The notes beneath the pieces were generated by a model. That model saw only the letters and a program-made list of their open reading frames with translations. It had not been told where the DNA came from and ran no database searches. The translations under genes were made by a program, and so were the position numbers. A DNA stretch of 21,260 bases, from positions 1 through 21,260 of IMG/VR virus record IMGVR_UViG_3300032828_000007; one strand, 5' to 3'. Of this stretch, positions 1-6,550 are shown piece by piece; the stretch's first letter is position 1, and every line of letters starts with the position of its first letter. Source of the DNA: a virus.

Positions 1-540
1 CTTCCCATCTTCGTGCTCGTGAATCGCGGAATCAGAAGGCGCGCGATACGCGCGTAGCACCCGACGAAAGTCCTGTTCATCGGTCAACAGCTTGCGAAGC
101 TGTTTGATGCGTCGGCGTGCCTCATCGATCACTCGATGCGAGATGCCGGCCGCTTTCATCTCGGCCCGTGTCCAGCCTTCCATTTCGAGTCGTGCCACCT
201 TTTTATACTCCCTTGGCAAACTGAGTATAAGAGCATCGGCGCTCGACACCGCAGACGCCGCGGCTTCGGTAGTGTTGGCGGTCGGAATCTGTTCCAACGT
301 TTCAGCAGCGTGCTTGATCTCGCCACGGCTCCATTTCTTGTACGCGTCCCGCACAGCGTTCATAAACCACGTTTCGAGCGTGGTGGTGAGACTGTACTGT
401 GCGCGATTTTCCCAACACCACGCCAGTGCGGCCGCAATTACATCATCACGATCGGACCGTTGTAGGTGTCCAATCACGCGATTCGCACGGCGCGATACGC
501 GAGACAACTCCACCACAAACACTTCACTCGCGCTCGTCAT
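1..540 (-). CDS. Sigma-70/ECF-like RNA polymerase sigma factor, partial (runs off left edge)
   Basis: At least 180 residues are visible from an ATG at 540; the reading frame is still open at base 1, so the C-terminus is missing. Residues about 30-70 (DDVIAAALAWCWENR, then WFMNAVRDAYKKW) resemble a region-2 helix bundle. Residues about 110-145 (LPREYKKVARLEMEGWTRAE, then a helix ending RRRIKQLRKLL) resemble the region-4 helix-turn-helix that reads the -35 element. The order and spacing fit small ECF-like sigma factors; I infer that it redirects host RNA polymerase to phage promoters or acts as a DNA-binding regulator. The start overlaps the stop of the 63-aa gene upstream by ATGA, so it is the most distal visible gene of the leftward operon. 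Sigma-like architecture is a family-level reading; a plain HTH regulator is possible. Confidence 0.6.
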   Translation of the reverse strand, partial: MTSASEVFVVELSRVSRRANRVIGHLQRSDRDDVIAAALAWCWENRAQYSLTTTLETWFMNAVRDAYKKWSRGEIKHAAETLEQIPTANTTEAAASAVSSADALILSLPREYKKVARLEMEGWTRAEMKAAGISHRVIDEARRRIKQLRKLLTDEQDFRRVLRAYRAPSDSAIHEHEDGK

Positions 541-728
541 TCTTTCCCTATCAGCTTCGCGGCCTGAGCCCGAAGACGTTTGACTTCCTCGAAGATCTCG
601 TCCATCTCGCGCTTGTGTTGCGAAATCAATGTCATACGAAGAGCGTCCTGACCTAAGATTCCGATCCACGCGCCCATCACTCCACCAACGATGAAGAGTG
701 CGGCCCCCAACAAACTGCCCAGCATCAT
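537..728 (-). CDS. Small membrane protein with cytoplasmic coiled coil (63 aa)
   Basis: The N-terminal 25 residues form one hydrophobic segment rich in Gly, Leu, Ile and Ala (LGSLLGAALFIVGGVMGAWI), consistent with a single transmembrane helix. The remaining part is a charged heptad-like helix (KREMDEIFEEVKRLRAQAAK). The layout is that of a small bitopic membrane protein. Similar layouts occur in inner-membrane spanins and in small phage membrane effectors, but no lysis partner is visible, so no role is assigned. The start (two ATGs in tandem) overlaps the stop of the 108-aa gene by ATGA, and its own stop overlaps the ATG of the sigma-like gene, so it is translationally coupled on both sides. 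Confidence 0.7.
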   Translation of the reverse strand: MMLGSLLGAALFIVGGVMGAWIGILGQDALRMTLISQHKREMDEIFEEVKRLRAQAAKLIGKE

Positions 729-1051
729 GCGACGGCTCCCGGTGGCGATGGGGGTGGGTTCTTTGCGGTGTGATCCGCTTTCTGCAGCTCGAAATTCGCC
801 TGAGCCTTGAGCACGATCGAGTAGATTTTCGCCTGCACAGACTCCGGCAGCTCTTTCAGCTCAGGCATCGCCATCAGCTCTTTCATGCCGTTCCACAGAC
901 ACTGGCTCAACGTGGTCTTGTTGAAGTTGTCCACGCACACGAGCGCGATGTCTTCGGCACCCCGCCCAGTCCATTTCAGTCGTACGCCGTTGCGGTGCGC
1001 GTGCAGCTGTAGGAGTCGGGATACAGCGTCGCCGGTCAGTTCCACGCTCAT
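725..1051 (-). CDS. Hypothetical protein (108 aa)
   Basis: No family recognised. The protein is mixed alpha/beta in appearance (DIALVCVDNFNKTTLSQCLW) with a central acidic helical part (MPELKELPESVQAKIYSIVL) and a proline-rich, probably disordered tail (PPPSPPG). It has no signal peptide, membrane segment or obvious catalytic motif. The ATG at 1051 follows a purine-rich stretch (GGGAAAGAAAAG). The stop overlaps the ATG of the next gene by ATGA, placing it in the leftward operon just before the membrane protein and the sigma-like gene. Its frame is free of stops and its neighbours abut it, which supports that it is real. Confidence 0.65.
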   Translation of the reverse strand: MSVELTGDAVSRLLQLHAHRNGVRLKWTGRGAEDIALVCVDNFNKTTLSQCLWNGMKELMAMPELKELPESVQAKIYSIVLKAQANFELQKADHTAKNPPPSPPGAVA

Positions 1052-1084
1052 TGCTTTTCTTTCCCGTTCACTTGTTGCACGGCC

Positions 1085-1231
1085 TTAATAGGGCTTCAGG
1101 TTGTGCCGCTCGCGGAACACTATATCCGCAGCCTCTCTGAACGCCTTGCATAGCGCATCGAGGTTGGCCGCAGACTTCGGCAGCCAGAACGTGACGGCGC
1201 TCCTATCATCGTCTGCTGGCGGATGGTGCAA
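1085..1231 (-). CDS. Probable small protein with TTG start (48 aa)
   Basis: The stretch between the 73-aa and 108-aa genes has one frame that reads like protein, with the segment TFWLPKSAANLDALCKAF and a helical, charged end (REAADIVFRERHNLKPY). The frame has no ATG or GTG, and a stop lies not far upstream, so the likeliest start is the TTG at 1231, which overlaps the end of the upstream gene by a few bases (its stop is 1238-1236). The sequence just before it (TGAGCGG) is a weak ribosome binding site. Alternatives are a frameshifted extension of the upstream gene or a non-coding gap. No family recognised. Confidence rests on amino-acid composition and tight fit in the operon. Confidence 0.45.
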   Translation of the reverse strand: MHHPPADDDRSAVTFWLPKSAANLDALCKAFREAADIVFRERHNLKPY

Positions 1232-1235
1232 CCGC

Positions 1236-1457
1236 TCAGAGGATTGTAGGATGATAGGGTTCCGCGCCGACCCACGGCTTTACGACAAGCTGACACTCCG
1301 CCGCTCGATGAGCCGCTTGCGGTGTGGGTCCGTTTCCAGTCACGGTATGCCCGTTGCCCTTGATGACAACGCGGAAGCCTTTCGCTGTTTCATAGAGCGT
1401 CAGCGACCATACAAAGATCATGGACGTGGTTCCCCCGTTCTTTGAAGCTCTGCTCAT
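1236..1457 (-). CDS. Hypothetical protein (73 aa)
   Basis: No family recognised with certainty. After about 12 residues the chain alternates as short beta strands (MIFVWSLTLYETAKGFRVVI, then KGNGHTVTGNGPTPQAAHRA), which looks like a small double-stranded-RNA-binding-like or beta-hairpin-plus-helix fold in which the helix holds an Ala-rich AAHRAAE stretch; this is only an impression. The start at 1457 is chosen because its ATG overlaps the TGA of the 29-aa gene upstream (ATGA). A second possible start is the ATG at 1421, which is preceded by a GGGGGA ribosome-binding-like run. An extension back to 1604 would run through two other genes in another frame and is unlikely. Confidence 0.6.
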   Translation of the reverse strand: MSRASKNGGTTSMIFVWSLTLYETAKGFRVVIKGNGHTVTGNGPTPQAAHRAAECQLVVKPWVGAEPYHPTIL

Positions 1458-1543
1458 GTAAAGTGACTCACGATGAGGCCGATAACGAACGCGGCTACTG
1501 TCATCACAACGTACACAATAAAGAAGCGCTCGTGCGGATTCAT
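1454..1543 (-). CDS. Membrane microprotein (29 aa)
   Basis: A 29-residue ORF begins with MNPHERFF and continues as one hydrophobic helix (IVYVVMTVAAFVIGLIV) ending SHFT. This is a textbook single transmembrane segment with a short charged N-terminus. A good ribosome binding site (GGAG, about 7 bases before the ATG) precedes it. Its ATG overlaps the TGA of the zinc-ribbon gene (bases 1543-1540) and its TGA overlaps the ATG of the 73-aa gene (1457-1454), so it fits exactly between two coupled genes. Function unknown. Phage membrane microproteins include holin-like and host-takeover peptides, but nothing here discriminates. Confidence 0.7.
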   Translation of the reverse strand: MNPHERFFIVYVVMTVAAFVIGLIVSHFT

Positions 1544-1734
1544 TTCTGCTCCGCTGTCGTCTCGCCATAGCTCGCGCCGCAGCGCGGGCAAACCCAAAAG
1601 CCATTTCGTTTCACTAGCTGCGGATGGTCTGGCCTAGTGGCCCCGCGACGCCACGTCTGGCACTCGAACTTGAGGCAGCCTTCAGACAACAGGCTGAAGC
1701 CCTGATCCTCGCAGTCGTTCTCTACCGCAATCAC
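1540..1734 (-). CDS. Small Cys-rich zinc-ribbon-like protein (64 aa)
   Basis: The C-terminal part has a clear zinc knuckle, GFWVCPRCGASYGE (Cys 49 and 52), preceded by further cysteines at about 8, 20 and 25, giving a possible C-x4-C...C-x2-C site. Zinc ribbons of this size usually bind nucleic acid or act as adaptors to polymerases, but the partner here is not known. Start and stop overlap the neighbours by ATGA on both sides. It sits directly after another protein with two CxxC knuckles, so the two may share a function or arise from the same module. No catalytic motif is seen. Confidence 0.65.
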   Translation of the reverse strand: MIAVENDCEDQGFSLLSEGCLKFECQTWRRGATRPDHPQLVKRNGFWVCPRCGASYGETTAEQK

Positions 1735-2249
1735 GGTTTTCCCTCATGCTCCAATGTGTGATCAGCTCCGTCTTCGCTAACGGCCCCGCATTTCTCGCAT
1801 TCATACCTTTCGGCGTACCGCTTCCATACGTAGTCGTGATCGCATGGATCTGCTGTCGTCTCGTCCGAAACTCCGCACTTAATACACTGACGTGACGGAG
1901 CCCGATTCGGTTGAGTGTTCAGACCATGCGGAGTGCGCCACTCATGCTCACAGGTCTCGTCCCGTGGTGCGGCTTCGCCTCTTAGAGCTGCTTCCCATTT
2001 GGGTAGCATCGGCGGTGTCTCGCTATCCAAGCGAATATAGGCCAGCGCTCTTTCCAGCGCTGCACGCATTCTGTCTTGGACAGCACCCCGTTCGGCAGCT
2101 AACCGCTCCTCCAAAGCCAAGTCTCGGCGCAGCCGCTCGATCTCGACAGCAGCGGCATCTCGCAGGTCGAGGCACGGGCACACAACGTCATGCCTGCTGT
2201 CACGCAGACGTTGTAAGACATCCTTTGAGGGTCTGTTAGCTTCACTCAT
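1731..2249 (-). CDS. Coiled-coil protein with duplicated zinc-knuckle modules (172 aa)
   Basis: The N-terminus contains RLRDSRHDVVCPCLDLRDAA, a motif I recall from many phage-encoded small proteins, followed by a strongly helical heptad region (about residues 35-80, AAVEIERLRRDLALEERLAA). The C-terminal half holds two similar Cys/His modules: C-E-H-E-W ... C-I-K-C-G and C-D-H-D-Y-V-W ... C-E-K-C-G, each with a C-x-H-x(1-2)-W/Y start and a CxxCG end, so each could bind one zinc. The start at 2249 is preferred because GGAGG lies about 10 bases upstream and the ATG overlaps the stop of the primase-helicase (ATGA). An extra 11 residues upstream are possible but lie inside that gene. Likely a nucleic-acid or protein adaptor; function unknown. 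Confidence 0.7.
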   Translation of the reverse strand: MSEANRPSKDVLQRLRDSRHDVVCPCLDLRDAAAVEIERLRRDLALEERLAAERGAVQDRMRAALERALAYIRLDSETPPMLPKWEAALRGEAAPRDETCEHEWRTPHGLNTQPNRAPSRQCIKCGVSDETTADPCDHDYVWKRYAERYECEKCGAVSEDGADHTLEHEGKP

Positions 2250-4924
2250 GTTAACGTCTCCTCCACACGCACGAATTTCCATCTAGCCGCATGGCTCGCC
2301 GTCCTTGTCTGCGTCAGCTTCCAGCCGTTGCTGATCTTGTCGCGCTCGCCACGCATCCAATATCCGACCTTCAGCGGGCTGGTGGGCTCGGAGCATCCGC
2401 TCTGTTGGAGCGCGGTTACCAGCTCACCATTACCATCAAGAAGGCTGCCAACAACGCGAGCCACGTCATTAGAGGTGAATTCGCGATCTCCGAAATGCTG
2501 CGCCAAAGCGCTGAACACAGCGCCAAGGCTTTCTGTTTCATCATCGGTTTCGTTCCTTGTATCGCATGGGTCTGCCATTCCGAGCCACAACAGTGGATCG
2601 CGTACGACATGCGACCACTGAATGAAACTCGGAAATTCCGGGGGCACATCCGGCTTCACCTTCAGGCACCGGTACGCCTTGATGATCGTGAGCGCGTCAA
2701 TGAGCAGCGTCGCTCGGTTGGTGAGCACGTAGTGCGGAAGGTCAGAGATCTCGAATCGTCGCTCCCAGAGTCTTTCGGTATTCGCGTCCAGTCGGATGAC
2801 GATAGATCGCCGGGCCATGTCTCCGACCGGGGTGATGTTGTTGCCCGTAGCCGAGAGGACCGCTTTGTTCGGGACGTCATGTGATTTCGATTCTCCCAGC
2901 TTACGGCCGTTGTAGTCCGCGGTCGTGATGAACCCACATAGCTCGGCCGCGCGTGTCTTGAATCCTGCCGGCACATTGTCGAAGAGCAGCGAGCGGTCGC
3001 CGGCCAACAGCGCGGCGAACAGCACCTTGCGCAGCTCGTCGCCGTCGCTTACCCACGGTCGAATCGCCGGGATAGCGCCGTGGACAATCGTGCTTGCCAT
3101 CCTTGAGAGGATGGTTTTTCCGGTTCCGGCTTGAGGAGCGGTGTAGAAGAACATGGGGCTGGTGTCGATGGCGAGTCGAGCGGCTTCCGTAAGAATATGC
3201 GATACGAAAGCGGACTCACTGGCGGGTTCCTTCCAAGGAAATTGATGGAATACTCCACGAATCCTGTTGAGTGCTTCTCGCGCACTATCCTGATCCGGCA
3301 TTGCTCCGATTGCGGGGTACGTGGTGCTAGGAACGTAAAGAACTCTTGCTCGACGATCGTATCCGGGTGTGTCACAGATGCTCCCATCCGCTCGCACGAA
3401 CGGCGAGCGCGCAATTGCGTCCAGTGGTCGTAACACGCTCCAACTCCCTAACTCGAAAAGCGCATTGATATGCTCACCGCTCGCGTCCACGGTGTACCAG
3501 TTGCCGCCGGTCTTCGATTTCGCATATCGCTCGAATGTCGCGAGATCGCCGAACTTTTTCTTGCCCCACGCCTTCGTAGCCTCGCACAGCATGATCGCGT
3601 CCGTGCTGCGCTGGATCAGCTTGTCGCTGTGGGCCTCGGTCGGGCGCACGAGCAGCGGGCCCTGAGTGAAAACGTGAGGCTCGATGATCTCTTCGAGCTG
3701 GCGGAGGATGTTGGAAAACTCGCCCGCTACTAGTCTGACGACAGGTTTCTCGGGGAGAGGTGGTGGCGCAACATCCGGTTGATTCTCAGCTCCAGCCTCG
3801 ACTGCTCGTACGGCCTCGTCTTGAGGTTTCGATTCAACCAGATTGAACGCTGAGACATCACTGGTGCGCTGGAATCCGCGCTCACGCGCGAGCGTGAAGA
3901 TGTGCCGGTAGTCCGACCGCGGCTGTTGGTTCTTATGCGCTTGCCACCACGCGGTATCCGCGCCCGGCTGATAGCCGACCGCTTTGCGCGAGAAGTCGTA
4001 CCAGAGCTGCTCTGCGGGCCGCGTCTTTTGGAGCGAGAGGAGCGCGTACCCGATCGCTGACCACGTGTCATTGTCCGCCACCTTGTCCAACAGGAATCGC
4101 AGCGCCTTCAACAATTCGGACCACTCGGGTTCGCCAATTTCCGAAAGCGTCACGTTCGAGTCGGACGTGTCGGAAGCGCTTAACACGCCCATCGGGCCCG
4201 TAGTAAGCGAAGGTGTAGATGTCACCGGGGGCTGACCCTTGCCCAGTGCAATCAGGTTCACTTGCCGAGATTCGGGTGTCGCAAACGTCTCCGTCAGCTT
4301 CTCCCACATCGAATTCAGCTGATCCATAGTCATCATCGGCAGGCTCGAAGGCAGCTCCGGCGACCATTGGTAGCGCACACCCGATGAGTGCGAGCCCGCA
4401 GCCACGAATTGCTGCCCGTCGGCTAATAGCTCGATCGCCGGACCCTTCGGCGCATTGTCGAGTTTGATCTTGCGCTTTTTGCATGGTTGCTCCATTCGAA
4501 ACGGGACGAGGAACTTGAGGCTATTCTCGCGTACGCGCTCGCTCCAATGACCGCTCGGAAATTCATCGAGCAGGATACGCTTGACGCGCTGGCGCATCTC
4601 TTCGCCCTGATCGATGTCGACATCGATCGCGTACACGCCACTTATCGGGCCCGTGCGCACGCAGATGTTCAGCCGCGGATCAGCGCTCCACTGCTGCACC
4701 TCGGCCGACATGATCTCGCGCTTCTGCCAATCCTTGAGTCCGTGCGCTTCGCCGTCACGGTTGAACTGGCTCGGAATTTTACCTGTTTTTCCAGATAGGG
4801 CTGATCCCTTGACGACGCGCACGTCCGGGGATGCCGGTACGCAAGGCAGCAGATTGCTGCCGAGCCCCAGCACGAAATCGAAATGAAACCAGTCGGCCGG
4901 TGTCGCGCCGCGTTCGGCGGCCAT
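2246..4924 (-). CDS. PrimPol-type primase/polymerase fused to a helicase ATPase (892 aa)
   Basis: The replication protein of the phage. Residues about 10-215 form an archaeo-eukaryotic primase (Prim-Pol) domain: motif I is GVYAIDVDID with metal-binding Asp near 101 and 103; motif II is of the RENSLKFLVPFR kind; and IELLADGQQFVAAGSH then GVRYQW matches the last conserved block. Residues about 265-350 (LWYDFSRKAVGY, AWWQAHK) match the PriCT_2 domain. The C-terminal part is a P-loop helicase-type ATPase: Walker A TAPQAGTGKT (about 597-605), Walker B SLLFDN (about 645-650), sensor LSATGNN (about 691-697) and an arginine pair ARRS. It should prime and unwind DNA at the phage origin. The ATG at 4924 shares a base with the stop of the 33-aa gene (TGATG). 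A TTG one codon earlier is an alternative. Confidence 0.9.
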   Translation of the reverse strand: MAAERGATPADWFHFDFVLGLGSNLLPCVPASPDVRVVKGSALSGKTGKIPSQFNRDGEAHGLKDWQKREIMSAEVQQWSADPRLNICVRTGPISGVYAIDVDIDQGEEMRQRVKRILLDEFPSGHWSERVRENSLKFLVPFRMEQPCKKRKIKLDNAPKGPAIELLADGQQFVAAGSHSSGVRYQWSPELPSSLPMMTMDQLNSMWEKLTETFATPESRQVNLIALGKGQPPVTSTPSLTTGPMGVLSASDTSDSNVTLSEIGEPEWSELLKALRFLLDKVADNDTWSAIGYALLSLQKTRPAEQLWYDFSRKAVGYQPGADTAWWQAHKNQQPRSDYRHIFTLARERGFQRTSDVSAFNLVESKPQDEAVRAVEAGAENQPDVAPPPLPEKPVVRLVAGEFSNILRQLEEIIEPHVFTQGPLLVRPTEAHSDKLIQRSTDAIMLCEATKAWGKKKFGDLATFERYAKSKTGGNWYTVDASGEHINALFELGSWSVLRPLDAIARSPFVRADGSICDTPGYDRRARVLYVPSTTYPAIGAMPDQDSAREALNRIRGVFHQFPWKEPASESAFVSHILTEAARLAIDTSPMFFYTAPQAGTGKTILSRMASTIVHGAIPAIRPWVSDGDELRKVLFAALLAGDRSLLFDNVPAGFKTRAAELCGFITTADYNGRKLGESKSHDVPNKAVLSATGNNITPVGDMARRSIVIRLDANTERLWERRFEISDLPHYVLTNRATLLIDALTIIKAYRCLKVKPDVPPEFPSFIQWSHVVRDPLLWLGMADPCDTRNETDDETESLGAVFSALAQHFGDREFTSNDVARVVGSLLDGNGELVTALQQSGCSEPTSPLKVGYWMRGERDKISNGWKLTQTRTASHAARWKFVRVEETLT

Positions 4925-5025
4925 CAATCTTTGAATGCCTTGACGAACGCACCGACTACAAGCAGCAGGCCAAGCATTGCCAACACTCCAACCGCTGCGA
5001 ATCCAACAATCGTGAAGAACATCAT
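4924..5025 (-). CDS. Membrane microprotein (33 aa)
   Basis: A 33-residue ORF with one long hydrophobic helix (MMFFTIVGFAAVGVLAMLGL, then LLVVGAFV) and a short basic/acidic end (KAFKD). The ATG overlaps the stop of the Acb2-like gene (ATGA at 5025-5022), and its TGA shares a base with the ATG of the primase-helicase (TGATG at 4926-4922). The coupling on both sides, in a space with no other frame, makes a real gene likely although it is far below usual length limits. It lies between an anti-CBASS-family gene and the replication protein. Function unknown; a membrane anchor or a host-takeover peptide are guesses. Confidence 0.75.
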   Translation of the reverse strand: MMFFTIVGFAAVGVLAMLGLLLVVGAFVKAFKD

Positions 5026-5225
5026 CCGGTCACCCCTTTGACGGCCCACATCACGGCCTCTTCGAGTTTGGTCTTCGCGAGGGCGATCTCGCGCGTGCTG
5101 CCGCTCGCTGGTGCGACGGCATTGAAGAGCCCATACAGCAGCTCAGCTTTCTGCTTGATGCTCTCGACGAGATCTTTCTCGTACGGGCTCAGATCACGAT
5201 AGGTGGTGCGAAACGGTCCGCTCAT
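5022..5225 (-). CDS. acb2: Acb2/Tad1-hairpin family protein, probable anti-CBASS cyclic-nucleotide sponge (67 aa)
   Basis: Residues 8-66 show the pattern of the Acb2/Tad1 hairpin family (formerly DUF7681): YRDLSPYEKDLVESIK at the start, then a second helix TREIALAKTKLEEAVMWAVK. Acb2 is a small, two-helix protein that assembles into a hexamer and sequesters cyclic oligonucleotides (such as 3',3'-cGAMP or cyclic tri-AMP), stopping CBASS effectors from being activated. From memory, a Tyr and a Lys 15 residues apart (Y11 and K26 of the Pseudomonas phage protein) contact the ligand. Here Tyr 9 and Lys 24 have the same spacing, which supports function. The start at 5225 follows AGGAG and overlaps the upstream stop by ATGA. 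The gene sits in the early operon right before the 33-aa gene and the primase-helicase. Ligand choice cannot be read from sequence. Confidence 0.8.
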   Translation of the reverse strand: MSGPFRTTYRDLSPYEKDLVESIKQKAELLYGLFNAVAPASGSTREIALAKTKLEEAVMWAVKGVTG

Positions 5226-5431
5226 ATGTGCTCCTGTCCGCGAACGCGGACGTGGTGAATCAAGTTGTAATGCAGGCGCTGCCAGTAGCAGCGCTCGCAC
5301 AGGTCTGGATGCCCGGTGTGAAACTCAGGCGCCTCGGTGAACGTCAGCATGGGCCTTGTCTCAGCTAAGACAGGCGTATTGGCCTGTCCATCGATGGAGG
5401 CGTAGCACGGCGGAACGTTGACTGCCACCAT
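5222..5431 (-). CDS. Hypothetical protein with CxxC motif (69 aa)
   Basis: No family recognised. The N-terminal half is loose and polar; residues about 38-60 hold HTGHPDLCERCYWQRLHYNL, in which CERC plus the flanking histidines could form a metal site. The ATG at 5431 is preceded by AGAGGTGAG, a strong ribosome binding site that recurs in this operon. Its TGA overlaps the ATG of the Acb2-like gene (ATGA), so the two are translated together. This places it as a possible partner or co-regulated counter-defence gene, which is inference from position only. Confidence 0.6.
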   Translation of the reverse strand: MVAVNVPPCYASIDGQANTPVLAETRPMLTFTEAPEFHTGHPDLCERCYWQRLHYNLIHHVRVRGQEHI

Positions 5432-5434
5432 AGC

Positions 5435-5734
5435 TCACCTCTTCGGGCTGTAGTAAGCAGTGACGAATGCATGCGCTTTGCACCTTTCTCTGTCGTAGTC
5501 GGTTGTCTGTGCGAATGCGCTGCTCCAGTACACGGCGCGCTGTGCCGGCGTGAGCAGATAATCGGCGGCCCAGTTGATGCGGCGCGTACACACTTCCACC
5601 GCGAGCGCCGTGAGATACGTGACCGGCACCTTGCGACTGCGCGTGCCCAGCACTTCGTTGATCTGATCGCGCACGACTTTGCACGCGCCCTTGCGCTCCA
5701 GCATGGCGTCGGTGATGTACAGCTTGCGGGTCAT
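5435..5734 (-). CDS. Hypothetical early protein (99 aa)
   Basis: No family recognised. The protein is mostly helical and basic, with motifs such as LYITDAMLERKGACKVVRDQ, CTRRINWAADYLLTP and an aromatic-rich end (FVTAYYSPKR). The ATG at 5734 is chosen because GGAGGAG lies about 6-12 bases upstream and because the ATG overlaps the TGA of the 57-aa gene (ATGA). A longer reading to 5800 has no such support. It is separated from the next gene by three bases. Codon pattern and reading frame agree with the neighbours. Confidence 0.65.
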   Translation of the reverse strand: MTRKLYITDAMLERKGACKVVRDQINEVLGTRSRKVPVTYLTALAVEVCTRRINWAADYLLTPAQRAVYWSSAFAQTTDYDRERCKAHAFVTAYYSPKR

Positions 5735-5904
5735 CGAGTGCTCCTCCCACGCTGTCGCGTGAGCCAGTTGAAGAATGAGACGTAGACCATGTCGGCGCAC
5801 ACCATGCAGTCTTTGCGGTGTGGCCGGCTCGGGAACACCGAGCGCATCTCATCGTACGTACGCTGCGCGATGGCAGCGAGCGCGAGTGTGCCGCCGGGGA
5901 TCAC
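5731..5904 (-). CDS. Small hypothetical protein with GTG start (57 aa)
   Basis: This short frame fits exactly between two genes. The GTG at 5904 overlaps the TGA of the 78-aa gene (GTGA, 5904-5901) and its TGA overlaps the ATG of the 99-aa gene (ATGA, 5734-5731). The protein has a helical N-terminus (GGTLALAAIAQRTYDEM), a CxxC pair in HRKDCMVCADMVYV, and a hydrophobic, basic end (FFNWLTRQRGRSTR). The CxxC with nearby His could bind metal. No family recognised. Other long frames over this stretch start inside it and lack a comparable fit. Confidence 0.6.
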   Translation of the reverse strand: MIPGGTLALAAIAQRTYDEMRSVFPSRPHRKDCMVCADMVYVSFFNWLTRQRGRSTR

Positions 5905-6137
5905 GGGAATGTCTCGGGTGTTTTCAGTCTGATGGGTGTGTTGAGGAACGTATGTACGCGTTTCTTCAGCTCCGCGATCGAGTCCAGCGCCCCGAATATT
6001 CCGAGGGTGCTCTGCGTCGCGTACGTGTCTCCCATAAGATCGTGCAGCAGCTGCGCCTCTGCCTGCGACAGCTCCAGCGTGATGGTCAAGATCGGGGGCG
6101 GCTCAGGCTGCGCCCGATGTACAGTTGCTTTTGCCAT
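5901..6137 (-). CDS. Hypothetical protein (78 aa)
   Basis: No family recognised. A Pro-rich N-terminus (about residues 1-16) is followed by a beta strand (LTITLELS) and helices (QAEAQLLHDLMGDTYA, and ALDSIAELKKRVHTFLN). The pattern suggests a small alpha/beta DNA- or protein-binding fold, but nothing definite. A GAGGAG ribosome site lies about 9-15 bases before the ATG at 6137. Its TGA overlaps the next start by GTGA. It belongs to the leftward early operon, near its promoter end. Confidence 0.65.
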   Translation of the reverse strand: MAKATVHRAQPEPPPILTITLELSQAEAQLLHDLMGDTYATQSTLGIFGALDSIAELKKRVHTFLNTPIRLKTPETFP

Positions 6138-6149
6138 GTGGCTCTCTCC

Positions 6150-6542
6150 TCACTCTGTGACGATGCGAACAATCTTGGCCTTCTCGTAGGTCGCGGTGTC
6201 GCGGCCGTCCGTGTGCAGGAAGTCTTTCGGACTCACTTCCAGCTCGACGATCACGGCCTTTGCCTCTTTGTGCGTGCTCTTGGGGTTGGCCCAGCGACCC
6301 AGCTCAAAGCTCGCGGCCTCTAGCGTGCCGTAGACGTAGATGCCGGCGCGCGCCTCCCAGCCGTAGCAGGCGTCATACTTGCGCGTGTGGCCTTTGCTCC
6401 TGTGCTTGAAGCGGCCGAGAGTGTAGCGGCTATCCTGCCAGACCCCGGCGAAGCATCGCCCGCTCTTGCCGATCGGATAGACGACCTTGTAGACCCGCGT
6501 GTTGCCCCATCTCGGAGCGCTCGGGTTGATACTGAAACACAT
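6150..6542 (-). CDS. Hypothetical protein (130 aa)
   Basis: No family recognised with confidence. The chain begins MCFSINPS, runs as a beta-rich fold with many aromatic residues (VYKVVYPIGKSGRCF, CYGWEARAGIYVYG), and ends with strands such as AKAVIVELEVSPKDFLHTDG. The Gly/Tyr/Trp content and lack of charged helices suggest a small beta barrel or beta sandwich. GAGGTGAG sits two bases before the ATG at 6542, one of several copies of this strong start context. It is the second gene from the promoter-proximal end, with 12 bases to the next gene. Likely a highly expressed early protein; role unknown. Confidence 0.65.
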   Translation of the reverse strand: MCFSINPSAPRWGNTRVYKVVYPIGKSGRCFAGVWQDSRYTLGRFKHRSKGHTRKYDACYGWEARAGIYVYGTLEAASFELGRWANPKSTHKEAKAVIVELEVSPKDFLHTDGRDTATYEKAKIVRIVTE

Positions 6543-6550
6543 GGCTCACC

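Noticed and set aside
1458-1604. N-terminal extension of the 73-aa protein back to 1604
   Set aside because: It would run across the 29-aa and zinc-ribbon genes in a third frame; the extension is Arg-rich and the internal ATG at 1457 is coupled to the preceding stop.
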